Shown in pieces: positions 1-7,334 of a stretch of 13,399 nucleotides of DNA. The notes under the pieces are model-generated. The model did not search any database. It saw only the letters and a list, made by a program, of their open reading frames with translations, and was not told the origin of the DNA. Position 1 is the first letter of the stretch, and the number at the start of each line of letters is the position of its first letter. The stretch is from contig NZ_SUTK01000041.1 of NCBI RefSeq assembly GCF_015062905.1, positions 1 through 13,399 of the forward strand, written 5' to 3'. The position numbers and the translations under genes were made by a program. The DNA comes from Methanobrevibacter thaueri. GTDB taxonomy: Archaea; Methanobacteriota; Methanobacteria; Methanobacteriales; Methanobacteriaceae.

Positions 1-48
1 GACTTCAGATACAGTAGTATATTCTCTAGTTTTAATATTTGTATTCAT
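1..48 (-). CDS. atpB: A-type ATP synthase subunit B, N-terminal fragment (partial at window edge)
   Basis: Only the first 16 codons are in the window; the gene runs off the left edge. The visible peptide, MNTNIKTREYTTVSEV, matches the N-terminus of archaeal subunit B, the non-catalytic nucleotide-binding subunit that alternates with subunit A in the A3B3 head. The ATG lies two bases after the atpA stop codon. A GTGAGG Shine-Dalgarno site sits inside the last codons of atpA, so the two genes are very probably translated in a coupled way from one message. Subunit B following subunit A is the usual order in methanogen operons. Identity rests on this short match and on position, both of which agree. 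Confidence 0.9.
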   Translation of the reverse strand, partial: MNTNIKTREYTTVSEV

Positions 49-50
49 TT

Positions 51-1793
51 TTAAGCCTCACTGCATTGTTTAGTAATTGCGGATTGAATTTCTTCAATTT
101 TTGCATCAAATTCATCTTGGTGTATGTATTTCATTTTACCAATTTCTTCTTTAACAGGTAAAGCTACAATATTTGCAATAGGAGCTCCTCTGTTAACTGC
201 TGCAAGAGATTCATCGTAGAACTGGAGAATAGTTTTTAACATTTTGTACTGTTTATCAGGAGCACAGTATGTATCTACGTCATCAAATGCATTTTGTTGC
301 AAGAAGTCTTCTCTTAACATACGGGTAGCTTCTAATGTAGCTTGGTCAGTTTCTGGTAATGCATCAGGACCGACTAGTTGTACAATTTCTTGTAACTCAG
401 ATTCTTTTTGTAATAAGCTCATAGCTTTATCACGAGTTGCTCTCCAATCTGCTGCTACGTTTTCAGCCCACCATCCTTCAATACTGTCAACATATAATGA
501 GTAACTTTGTAACCAGTCAATTGAAGGGAAGTGACGTTTATCTGCAAGGGATGCGTCTAGCGCCCAGAACACTTTACAGATACGTAATGTGTTTTGAGTA
601 ACAGGTTCGGATAAGTCCCCACCAGGAGGTGATACTGCACCAACTACGGAAATGGAAGCGATTTTTGGATCGGATCCGATAGTTTTTACCCTTCCAGCCC
701 TTTCATAGAATTGTGCTAATCTAGATGCTAAGTATGCAGGGTAACCTTCTTCCCCAGGCATTTCTTCTAATCTTCCAGAAATTTCCCTCATAGCTTCTGC
801 CCATCTTGAAGTTGAGTCTGCCATGAGCGCTACGTCATAACCTTGGTCACGGTAGTATTCAGCAATTGTAATTCCAGTATATACACATGCTTCCCTAGCT
901 GCTACCGGCATGTTTGAAGTGTTTGCAATAAGAACTGTTCTGTCCATCAATGGGTTTCCGGTTTTAGGGTCGTCGAGGAATGGGAATTCAGTAAGTACTT
1001 CTGTCATTTCGTTACCACGTTCTCCACATCCAATATATACAACGATGTCTGCGTCTGCCCATTTAGCTAATTGTTGTTGGGTAACAGTTTTACCTGATCC
1101 AAATGGACCTGGAATAGCTGCTGCTCCTCCTTTAGCTACGGAGAAGAAAGTGTCTTGTGCTCTTTGTCCAGTTACTAATGGTATATCTGGATCTAATTTT
1201 TCTATGTATGGACGGCTTCTTTTTACAGGCCATTTTTGGAGCATTTGAACTTTTTCACCAGCAATTTCAGCGATGTCTTCGAGTACAGTGTATTCGCCTT
1301 CAGCTGCAATCTCAGTTAATTCACCTTCTAATGTTGGAGGAACTAGGATTTTATGTAAAACTGCAGTAGTTTCTTGTACTTCACCAAGAACGTCTCCGCC
1401 TTTAACTTTGTCTCCAACTTTTGCTACTGGTTTAAATGCCCATTTTTTCTCTTTGTCAATGGAATCTACATCAATACCCCTTGCAATGAAATCACCAGAT
1501 GCTTCTCTGATGATTCTTAAAGGTCTTTGAATACCATCGTAAATTGAACTCATAATACCAGGACCGAGTTCTACTGACAATGGACCACCAGTACATTCTA
1601 CTACTTCACCCGGCTGGATACCGGCTGTTTCTTCATATACTTGGATAGTTGCGGTGTCACCTTCAAGTTCGATGATTTCTCCGATAAGCTTCTCGTCACC
1701 TACCCTAACCATCTCAAGCATCTGAGCCCCTCTCATACCATCTGCGATAATAACAGGCCCAGCAATCTTAATAATATTTCCTTCAATAATCAT
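51..1793 (-). CDS. atpA: A-type ATP synthase catalytic subunit A (AhaA/AtpA)
   Basis: This is the catalytic subunit of the A1 head, which makes or hydrolyses ATP in the cytoplasm. The protein has 580 residues, the normal family length. In order it shows an N-terminal beta-barrel (about 1-75), the A-type-specific insertion (about 115-190), the nucleotide-binding domain, and a helical C-terminal domain. The P-loop GPFGSGKT is at 229-236. The GERGNE segment that carries the catalytic glutamate is at about 258-263, and the LMADSTSRW Walker B region is at 323-331. No intein interrupts the P-loop, although inteins occur there in some archaea and in yeast VMA1. The start codon overlaps the atpF stop as ATGA (1790-1793), which implies translational coupling. 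All key residues are present, so the enzyme should be active. Confidence 0.98.
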   Translation of the reverse strand: MIIEGNIIKIAGPVIIADGMRGAQMLEMVRVGDEKLIGEIIELEGDTATIQVYEETAGIQPGEVVECTGGPLSVELGPGIMSSIYDGIQRPLRIIREASGDFIARGIDVDSIDKEKKWAFKPVAKVGDKVKGGDVLGEVQETTAVLHKILVPPTLEGELTEIAAEGEYTVLEDIAEIAGEKVQMLQKWPVKRSRPYIEKLDPDIPLVTGQRAQDTFFSVAKGGAAAIPGPFGSGKTVTQQQLAKWADADIVVYIGCGERGNEMTEVLTEFPFLDDPKTGNPLMDRTVLIANTSNMPVAAREACVYTGITIAEYYRDQGYDVALMADSTSRWAEAMREISGRLEEMPGEEGYPAYLASRLAQFYERAGRVKTIGSDPKIASISVVGAVSPPGGDLSEPVTQNTLRICKVFWALDASLADKRHFPSIDWLQSYSLYVDSIEGWWAENVAADWRATRDKAMSLLQKESELQEIVQLVGPDALPETDQATLEATRMLREDFLQQNAFDDVDTYCAPDKQYKMLKTILQFYDESLAAVNRGAPIANIVALPVKEEIGKMKYIHQDEFDAKIEEIQSAITKQCSEA

Positions 1794-2107
1794 TTAACCA
1801 TCTCTACCCCGATAACTCTTTTAATAAGCTCATTTATTTGATCAGATGATCCTTCAGAGGACCCATCTTTATCAGGTATTTCAATTATCATTGGTAAAAC
1901 GTCAGAACCAATTTTCCTATTAATATGATTTCTCATCTCATTAGCCAATAATTGGGTAATGATAATAATTGAAATTTCCTCATCTAAAAATTTATCAAAA
2001 GCTGCAATAGCTTCTTCAGTAGTGTTAACTACTTCCGCTTTTTTGACACCACCTAATCTAAATCCTGAAACAGTGTCAATATCACCTATAATTGCTACTG
2101 AACTCAT
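1790..2107 (-). CDS. atpF: A-type ATP synthase subunit F (AhaF)
   Basis: This is the small central-shaft subunit, which binds near subunit D in the rotor and is thought to modulate ATPase activity. The 105 residues form one Rossmann-like alpha/beta domain. The N-terminal signature GDIDTVSGFRLGG (residues 8-20) is typical of archaeal and vacuolar subunit F. A core strand IIIITQLLA (52-60) and an amphipathic C-terminal helix after a Gly/Ser-rich linker (about 80-88) follow. Its ATG overlaps the atpC stop (ATGA, 2104-2107), and its own TGA overlaps the atpA start (1790-1793), so three genes are chained by four-base overlaps. A GGAGATG Shine-Dalgarno site lies within the last codons of atpC. Confidence 0.95.
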   Translation of the reverse strand: MSSVAIIGDIDTVSGFRLGGVKKAEVVNTTEEAIAAFDKFLDEEISIIIITQLLANEMRNHINRKIGSDVLPMIIEIPDKDGSSEGSSDQINELIKRVIGVEMVK

Positions 2108-3258
2108 ATTAACATCTCCATGATTTTAGAATTAGGGAAGTCTGCTTCTCTTTTTGCTCTTGCAATAATTTTTAAATTTTTAATTTCACTTTCTTTTTGA
2201 TTTAAATAACCAATAATTGGACCAATACCTAATGGTTTTTTAGAAGCTAAAGATTTTGAATATTCGGAAGAGTAAACATCCAATGCCTTTTCAAATACTG
2301 CAACTGAACCTGTTTCATTGTAAACTGGGATTACATCAGTTAAAGCTTCAGCATATTTTGTTCCTTCTAAACCGGAAACAATATTTGTAACATCCGGTGA
2401 TTCCATTAAATCTTTTAGTTTCCAATCACGTAATTGGTATCCTTCTTCTAATATATAAGGGGAGATTGCATCATAATCAAGGCCATCTTGTTTTGCCCTT
2501 ATAATTAATTTTAGATTAGCTACATCAACTTGTGTTCCCACATATGAATATAAAATCTGTTTGTTTTCATCGGAAGGAACATCAGAAGAACGTAATAACT
2601 TGCCTAAATAGTATTTATCTAAAGCAGATTCTAATGGAAGAATCATATTAGTATCTTCATATTGTGGAAGAGCATCTTCTAGCACTGCTGCATATTCAGT
2701 GTTATCTAAACTTGTAACAACATCAGTTACATTTTCAACGTCGGCTAATGATTCTAATTCTTCGTATAATGATCCACAAGGAATTAATAATTCTCTTGTC
2801 TCATCAGGATTAAGACCAACTTCCTTAGCGGTTAAAAGACTTTTGATATTGTCGATGTCTGATTTTTTAGACATGATAACAAAAGGATCTTTAATGTCCT
2901 TAGGAGCTACTCTTGCAACAAAATCATAAGTGTTAGCGCGTTCTACATCTAATGCTTTATCAAGTGGATATTCATCTAAAACGTCAGCATATTCAGGAAT
3001 ACCTTTGAGATAGTTTTCCACTTCCTCAACATCGTTGGTTTCAACGAGTTCGGAAATTTGTTTTTCATCAAATAATCTTCCTTTTCTAGCTCTTACTCTA
3101 GCACTTGGGTTAAGATAAGGATAAATGTCCAAAATTGGTCTGGATGTAATGATTACAACTACTGCACCTACGATAAGCACTGCTAAGATACAAAATACAA
3201 GAAATGTTTCTTGTGTAAGTCCTAAAGCACTTATTAAGGTAGCAATTCCATCTGCCAT
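2104..3258 (-). CDS. atpC: A-type ATP synthase subunit C with an N-terminal membrane helix
   Basis: Subunit C is the funnel-shaped socket that joins the central shaft to the proteolipid ring. The family signature YPYLNPSARVRARKGRLFDE is at 46-65. Three related helical blocks follow, each with a YA-x-x-L core (YADVL, YAAVL, YAEAL), matching the known pseudo-threefold fold. The protein has 384 residues. The first 43 or so precede the usual start of the family and contain a strongly hydrophobic helix at about 17-38. The ATG has a strong GGAGGAT site (3264-3270) at good spacing, and the extension is in frame without a break, so it is probably real. I recall, without being able to check, that other Methanobacteriales have a similar extension. 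The gene lies 15 bases after atpE and overlaps atpF. Confidence 0.95.
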   Translation of the reverse strand: MADGIATLISALGLTQETFLVFCILAVLIVGAVVVIITSRPILDIYPYLNPSARVRARKGRLFDEKQISELVETNDVEEVENYLKGIPEYADVLDEYPLDKALDVERANTYDFVARVAPKDIKDPFVIMSKKSDIDNIKSLLTAKEVGLNPDETRELLIPCGSLYEELESLADVENVTDVVTSLDNTEYAAVLEDALPQYEDTNMILPLESALDKYYLGKLLRSSDVPSDENKQILYSYVGTQVDVANLKLIIRAKQDGLDYDAISPYILEEGYQLRDWKLKDLMESPDVTNIVSGLEGTKYAEALTDVIPVYNETGSVAVFEKALDVYSSEYSKSLASKKPLGIGPIIGYLNQKESEIKNLKIIARAKREADFPNSKIMEMLI

Positions 3259-3273
3259 AATTTATCCTCCTAA

Positions 3274-3891
3274 TTATTTAAATAATATTTCAGCAACTTC
3301 ACTACGTAAGATACTTTTAAATCTATCTAATCTTGCTTCAATTGTGTTATTTACTTCAATATCGCCATTAGCGGTTTTTAAAACAGCTCCACCAATTGCG
3401 TCAATAGGTTCACCTAATGTGAATTTGATTCCATCAATTTCAAAAGAGTCGGAACCTTGTGAAGATAAGTCATCTTTAAATTTCTGTGTATCAGCTTCAT
3501 TTAATTGTAAGATCAGGTCATCGCCACCAATCTCTTTAGTAGCTTCCATAATCATTTTACTTAATGAGTCTGCGTATTCTTCGTCACCTGAAGAAGCTTT
3601 GATTTTTAACTCTCCAATAGCTTGATTGAAAGCAGCTTCAATAACTTCTTCTTTAGCGCCTAATTCTGCTCTACGAGCATTCATCTTAGCTTCAGAGATA
3701 ATTTGCTGATATCTCATATCAGATTGTTTTTTACCATTTTCTAAGATTTTTGTTTTTTCAGCTTCAGCAGTTTTTTCAGCATTAGCATTAATTTGTGAAA
3801 CTTCTGCATTAGCATCTTGAATGATACCATCAGCTTTCTCTTGGGCTACAGACATGATGCTTTCAACAATTTTACTTGTGCCTGAGCTCAT
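3274..3891 (-). CDS. atpE: A-type ATP synthase subunit E (peripheral stalk)
   Basis: Subunit E pairs with subunit H to form the peripheral stalk, which holds the A3B3 head still against rotation. The 205-residue protein has an Ala/Glu/Lys-rich N-terminal half (about 8-85) with the look of a long coiled coil, then a globular C-terminal domain that binds the head. The family signature GGAVLKTANGDIEVNNTIEA lies at 167-186, followed by LDRF and a helical tail. The start is supported by an AAGGAGGCT Shine-Dalgarno site just after the atpK stop, 13 bases downstream of that gene. There is no sign of frameshift or truncation. Confidence 0.96.
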   Translation of the reverse strand: MSSGTSKIVESIMSVAQEKADGIIQDANAEVSQINANAEKTAEAEKTKILENGKKQSDMRYQQIISEAKMNARRAELGAKEEVIEAAFNQAIGELKIKASSGDEEYADSLSKMIMEATKEIGGDDLILQLNEADTQKFKDDLSSQGSDSFEIDGIKFTLGEPIDAIGGAVLKTANGDIEVNNTIEARLDRFKSILRSEVAEILFK

Positions 3892-3904
3892 ATGAATAGC
3901 CTCC

Positions 3905-4393
3905 TTAAGCTAAGATTCCACCGAATACCATAAGTAAAATAGCAATCAAGAAACCGTAAATAGCCTGAGTCTCTGGTAATGCAGAGAAAATAATACCACG
4001 AGCAAACATGTCGTTGTCTTCGACGATAGCACCGACGGAGGATGCTGCTGCCATACCTTGTCCCATACCGGAACCTAAACCAGCGAATCCGATAGATGCA
4101 CCTACACCAATAGCTACAATACCTGCTTCTAATGTTAATTTAGTTGCGTCTCCACCTAATAAACCGGAGAATACTAATAATAAGATAGCAACCAAGAAAC
4201 CGTAAATAGCCTGAGTCTCTGGTAATGCAGAGAAAATAATACCTCTAGCGAACATGTCGTTGTCTTCTGCAACTGCTCCTACAGAACCGGCAGCTGCCAT
4301 ACCTTGCCCTAAACCGGAACCTAATCCGGCAAAACCAATTGCTACTCCAGCACCGATTGCTGCTAAAGCAGCTCCTAAGCCTATTTCTACCAT
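3905..4393 (-). CDS. atpK: A-type ATP synthase proteolipid subunit K (duplicated c subunit, probably Na+-binding)
   Basis: This subunit forms the rotor ring in the membrane. The 162 residues hold two tandem copies of a two-helix hairpin, offset by 82 residues, giving four membrane helices. Each copy carries the ion-binding glutamate, in ALPETQAIYGFL (E59 and E141), and a glutamine in the preceding helix in GLGQGMAA or GMGQGMAA (Q30 and Q112). The Q...LPETQ..Y pattern resembles the sodium-binding residues of the Enterococcus hirae NtpK ring. The ATP synthase of Methanobrevibacter ruminantium has been reported to use sodium. Keeping a carboxylate in both hairpins suits a synthase, whereas V-type rings keep one per four helices. 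A GGTGA site (4401-4405) precedes the ATG. The two halves also share a near-identical DNA repeat. Confidence 0.97.
   Translation of the reverse strand: MVEIGLGAALAAIGAGVAIGFAGLGSGLGQGMAAAGSVGAVAEDNDMFARGIIFSALPETQAIYGFLVAILLLVFSGLLGGDATKLTLEAGIVAIGVGASIGFAGLGSGMGQGMAAASSVGAIVEDNDMFARGIIFSALPETQAIYGFLIAILLMVFGGILA
3947..3997 (-). repeat. Direct repeat copy 1 within atpK (51 bp identical)
   Basis: This 51-base stretch is identical to 4193-4243, at an offset of 246 bases (82 codons). It encodes the ETQAIYGFL region of the second hairpin. Similarity continues to 4021 with three mismatches in the next 24 bases. Identity at silent positions suggests recent sequence exchange between the two halves or strong codon constraint. 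Confidence 0.9.
4193..4243 (-). repeat. Direct repeat copy 2 within atpK (51 bp identical)
   Basis: This is the partner of 3947-3997 and encodes the same ion-binding region in the first hairpin. Including the 3-mismatch extension to 4267, 72 of 75 bases match by hand alignment. Confidence 0.9.
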
Positions 4394-4439
4394 ATTTAAT
4401 TCACCTTTGAAATAATATTGATTTTTTAATTTAATTTAA

Positions 4440-4447
4440 GATATAAA
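4440..4447 (-). promoter_or_regulatory. Possible internal TATA box ahead of atpK
   Basis: The 69-base gap between atpI and atpK is the longest within the operon. On the minus strand it contains TTTATATC, close to the methanogen box A consensus, about 50 bases upstream of the atpK ATG. Transcription would start near 4417-4420, leaving a leader of about 25 bases that includes the GGTGA ribosome site at 4401-4405. An internal promoter would make sense because the rotor ring needs many more copies of K than of the other subunits. The gap is AT-rich, so a chance match is possible. Confidence 0.4.
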
Positions 4448-4462
4448 TGAAAAATTTTTAAT

Positions 4463-6463
4463 TTATTTAAGTTTTGTAAATGTTCTTTTTGCTTTGAAAG
4501 CATCGAATTTACCTTTACCTTCCATGAAGAATTGTGAGAAGAACTCTACATAGTTAAGACGTAAAGCATTAATAAATGCACCTAATACCTGGAAAGCAAA
4601 GTTTGCAATGTGTCCACCGATGAATACGATGATTGCAGCAACAATACCTACCACAGGAACCATGTTGTTTAACATTTGAGCTAAGATGTTTACTGTCATA
4701 GCAATACCACCAGTAGCTAAACATAATGCTAAAAGACGAGCGTAGGACAATACATCTCCCATGTAACCGAAAATATCCATTACACCGTATGCACCATTAG
4801 CCCATACTAACATTCCAATAGTTGCAACTATTAATATTCCACCTAATACCATACCAATCATACCGATTGCAGGCATCATAACTCCTAAAGCAAGTAAGAT
4901 AATACCAGCTTCGAAAACAAACCAACAAATTTGAGAACCGATAGCATCTTTAACATTTCCGTATCTTAAGTTGTTGATAGCACCAATAATGAATCCAATA
5001 TTAGTGTAAATAAGACCAATAGCGATAGCTATTATCAAAATAGTATCAGGGTGTACGAATGCTTCTACAGGAGCAAATACAGTTGGTAAACGGAAACCAG
5101 CTATCCTTTCTGGGAAGTCCCCAATGAAACCATTGGTTATCAGACCTAGTATGACGGCCCATAGACCAGACCAGATTAAGATCCAACCGAATGAATGCAT
5201 TGACTCTTTAACTTTACCCATACCTTTTAATAACACTACACCAATAAGAGCTACAACTAAACCATAAACTGCATCGGTTAAACAGAAACCGAAGAATAAT
5301 GGGAATGTTATTGCAACAAATATTGTTGGATCGATAGCATTATAACGTACCGGAGAGTACATGTCTACAAGGTATTCGAAAGGTTTTGCATACCATCCAT
5401 TTTGTTGTAAAATAGGAACATTTTCATCATCTGTACCTTCAACCTCTATTGTTTCAAAGGCACAATGTCCGTCAGAGCTTTTTTCAACGAGCTGTTCAAC
5501 CTTTTCGGTGTCCTTTACTGGCACCCATGCTTCAAGTACGTAAGCATCCTTGGTTTGAACAAATGATGAAAGAATCTCATTCTTATCTTTTTCATTTTCT
5601 AACTGTTCTTTGAGAGCTAATATGTCATCGTCCCATCTTTCAGCAACTGCTTTCAAATCTGTTTTAACTGAAGCGCGTTCTGATTCGATGGTCAATAATC
5701 TTGCATCAGCATTTGAAATGATTTGTTGAGGAGTACCTTCAACATCACCCACTTCAATTTTCTCAAAGTCGTATTTACGAAGTGTTGAATAAACTTCATC
5801 ACTAAATTCTTTTAATGTCACTACGACGATAATTTCTCCTTCCTTATCATCCGCAGGAACAGTAAAAATTTCTAATTCGTCTGTCAATTTACTTAATTCA
5901 TTTTTGATTTCTGAAGCAGATCCAGCATTAATCCTTCCAACAGTAGTAGAAGTGTACTTTGAATCCTTTAAGTCAGCTAAATTCATGTCAAAATTAGATA
6001 AGCGATTAGCCAAACTTTTATTAGACTGTAGTTCACTTGTTTCAGCGTCGAGTGCGGATAGTTTTTCCTCTATAACGCCTGTTTTCGCTTCCACCTGGGA
6101 TAGAGTGTCTTCAGCTTTTGCTATAAAAGCTTCAGTGTCTAACTTTTCAACTTCTTTTTGAACAGGTAAATCTGGACTAATAAAAGACATTAATGTATCT
6201 TTTAACCCATGGCCTTCTGATAAAGAGTTTCCTAATAATTCAGATATCCCGTTTGTTTTCATTAGAAGTGAAGATAACTTTCCAGTGTATGGAGAAGCTT
6301 TAGCCGGAGTTACTAATTCCGCTAATTCAGGATCTTGCTGAATGCTATCAGAAATATCACTGATTTGTATAAGCCCTGATTCGTGGAGAGCGTCCACTGT
6401 AGGAGCTACATACTTTTCCAGTGTAACTATTCTAATTTTTCGCATTCTAGCTGTCTTGAACAT
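4463..6463 (-). CDS. atpI: A-type ATP synthase subunit I (stator a-like subunit)
   Basis: This subunit anchors the peripheral stalks and forms the two ion half-channels beside the rotor ring. The protein has 666 residues. The N-terminal half (about 1-370) is soluble, with coiled-coil segments near 104-145 and 255-300. The C-terminal half has about eight membrane helices. The two arginines expected in archaeal and Thermus-type subunits are present: R576 in VLSYARLLALCLATG, and R635 in INALRLNYVEFF near the end. The start follows the ahaH stop by 11 bases and has a GTGAGAT ribosome site overlapping that stop. Downstream lies the 69-base gap before atpK. Length, order and motifs all fit, and there is no sign of damage. 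Confidence 0.97.
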   Translation of the reverse strand: MFKTARMRKIRIVTLEKYVAPTVDALHESGLIQISDISDSIQQDPELAELVTPAKASPYTGKLSSLLMKTNGISELLGNSLSEGHGLKDTLMSFISPDLPVQKEVEKLDTEAFIAKAEDTLSQVEAKTGVIEEKLSALDAETSELQSNKSLANRLSNFDMNLADLKDSKYTSTTVGRINAGSASEIKNELSKLTDELEIFTVPADDKEGEIIVVVTLKEFSDEVYSTLRKYDFEKIEVGDVEGTPQQIISNADARLLTIESERASVKTDLKAVAERWDDDILALKEQLENEKDKNEILSSFVQTKDAYVLEAWVPVKDTEKVEQLVEKSSDGHCAFETIEVEGTDDENVPILQQNGWYAKPFEYLVDMYSPVRYNAIDPTIFVAITFPLFFGFCLTDAVYGLVVALIGVVLLKGMGKVKESMHSFGWILIWSGLWAVILGLITNGFIGDFPERIAGFRLPTVFAPVEAFVHPDTILIIAIAIGLIYTNIGFIIGAINNLRYGNVKDAIGSQICWFVFEAGIILLALGVMMPAIGMIGMVLGGILIVATIGMLVWANGAYGVMDIFGYMGDVLSYARLLALCLATGGIAMTVNILAQMLNNMVPVVGIVAAIIVFIGGHIANFAFQVLGAFINALRLNYVEFFSQFFMEGKGKFDAFKAKRTFTKLK

Positions 6464-6474
6464 ATAATCTCACA

Positions 6475-6789
6475 CTACAAAATATTTTTGACAATAACAG
6501 AAGCAGCTTCATCTACATTAGCCATAGCCTTGTCTTTAATGGATTTGACATCCACTTTGGACTGCTCAGCAATAGATTGCGCTTCTTTTTTAGCTTTATC
6601 TTCTGCATCAAAAACAGTATCTTTAGCATCGTCTTCTGCTTGCAATTTAGCTTGGGAAATAATTTCCTCAGCCCTAACTCTGGATTCAGCAATTAAATCA
6701 TTTGATTTAGCTTCTGAATCAACAATGAGTTGTTCAGCATCAGATTCAGCTTTTTTTATCATTGCGATTGCGTCTGATATCTCTGCCAT
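6475..6789 (-). CDS. ahaH: A-type ATP synthase subunit H (peripheral stalk), first gene of the operon
   Basis: Subunit H pairs with subunit E in the peripheral stalk. The protein has 104 residues and is almost entirely a charged Ala/Glu/Asp/Lys-rich helix, as expected for the long right-handed coiled coil of this family. It opens with AEISDAIAMIKKAESDAEQL, and the DAE/EAE-type repeats continue to about residue 90. The ATG at 6789 is preceded by GGTGATT (6794-6800). An ATG further upstream at 6803 is out of frame. It is the first gene of the operon, with a TATA box about 40 bases upstream. The sequence is low in information, so the call relies on the combination of composition, length and position. 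Confidence 0.92.
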   Translation of the reverse strand: MAEISDAIAMIKKAESDAEQLIVDSEAKSNDLIAESRVRAEEIISQAKLQAEDDAKDTVFDAEDKAKKEAQSIAEQSKVDVKSIKDKAMANVDEAASVIVKNIL

Positions 6790-6824
6790 AATTAATCACC
6801 ATGGTGTACTTATTTTTGTTGAGC

Positions 6825-6841
6825 AATATATATATCTTTTA
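6825..6841 (-). promoter_or_regulatory. Promoter of the ATP synthase operon (TATA box plus purine-rich BRE)
   Basis: Read on the minus strand this stretch is TAAAAGATATATATATT. The purine-rich TAAAAGA resembles a TFB recognition element and the following alternating AT run a TATA box. The distance predicts a start near 6805, giving a leader of about 16 bases that contains the GGTGATT ribosome site of ahaH. No better candidate exists in the intergenic region. Confidence 0.65.
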
Positions 6842-6843
6842 CT

Positions 6844-6876
6844 ATTCAATTTTGTTTAGAGTTCGTGAAATTGAAT
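6844..6876. promoter_or_regulatory. 9-bp inverted repeat just upstream of the ATP synthase promoter
   Basis: ATTCAATTT (6844-6852) and AAATTGAAT (6868-6876) are perfect inverted copies separated by 15 bases. They lie directly upstream of the TATA/BRE element of ahaH, where an archaeal activator could bind. The arms are AT-rich in an AT-rich region, so chance cannot be excluded. Confidence 0.4.
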
Positions 6877-6928
6877 TTTGAATAAAAAAAAGTATTTAAA
6901 ATATAATATTTACATGAAAATATTTAAT

Positions 6929-6944
6929 AAAAAAAAGAATAAAA
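6929..6944 (-). terminator. T-run terminator after the four-helix membrane protein gene
   Basis: On the minus strand, about 10-25 bases after the stop codon at 6955, the sequence reads CTTTTATTCTTTTTTTT, an uninterrupted T8 preceded by further T-rich sequence. A second T8 run lies at 6884-6891. Archaeal termination mainly needs such runs and no hairpin. They would separate this gene from the ATP synthase operon. Confidence 0.55.
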
Positions 6945-6954
6945 GATAAATAAA

Positions 6955-7305
6955 TTATCTATAGAACCATTTCAATATACTAGGCGGTAATTTTTGTAAA
7001 TAAGCAAGGATTGCTATTGCAATGATGATTACACCCACTATAACGAATCCTAAATTGTATGGACTAGCAAGTAACATGTATCCACTAACACCTATGACAA
7101 TACCTTCAAAGAAGAATACTGCTTTAGTCCAACTAGGATTGAACAATATGATAAAGTAAGCGACTGCAATCAAAATCAATATGATTGCGGTGGCCATCAC
7201 ATCATTTGTAATTGGCTGGTGTCTTAAAAATGGGGAAATTCCCCAAATAATCAGCATCAGCGCCAACATTACCCCCAATAATTTAAACATTTTAACATTT
7301 GCCAT
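6955..7305 (-). CDS. Hypothetical four-helix membrane protein upstream of the ATP synthase operon
   Basis: I do not recognise the family. The 116-residue protein is strongly hydrophobic. It has about four membrane helices (roughly 7-27, 35-54, 61-80 and 84-103) and a short basic tail (LPPSILKWFYR), which suggests a cytoplasmic C-terminus. Charged residues are few and no catalytic motif is visible. It lies on the same strand as the ATP synthase operon, 165 bases upstream of ahaH, but has its own promoter region and T-rich terminators after it, so it is probably a separate transcript. The ribosome site is weak (AAGTG before the ATG at 7305). The coding assignment is good because the reading frame gives a coherent membrane protein; the function is unknown. 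Confidence 0.75.
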   Translation of the reverse strand: MANVKMFKLLGVMLALMLIIWGISPFLRHQPITNDVMATAIILILIAVAYFIILFNPSWTKAVFFFEGIVIGVSGYMLLASPYNLGFVIVGVIIIAIAILAYLQKLPPSILKWFYR

Positions 7306-7334
7306 AATAACACTTAGTTTTTAGTTTAACCTTC

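Noticed and set aside
1015..1110. Possible intein at the P-loop of the ATP synthase A subunit
   Set aside because: Inteins occur there in some archaea, but the P-loop GPFGSGKT and its flanks are continuous and the protein has normal length.
3125..3625. Long open frame (166 codons) on the plus strand opposite atpC and atpE
   Set aside because: It crosses the junction of two well-supported genes, is Ser/Ile/Asn-rich in the way of an antisense shadow, and has no promoter or ribosome site.
6383..6859. Plus-strand open frame of 158 codons opposite ahaH and the start of atpI
   Set aside because: Its Ser/Ala-rich composition mirrors the Glu/Ala codons of the coiled-coil gene on the other strand. 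It covers the operon promoter and has no family resemblance.
6914..6949. Tiny plus-strand frame MKIFNKKKNKR between the membrane gene and the operon
   Set aside because: It has 11 codons, is very A-rich, has no ribosome site, and lies in the T-run terminator of the opposite strand.
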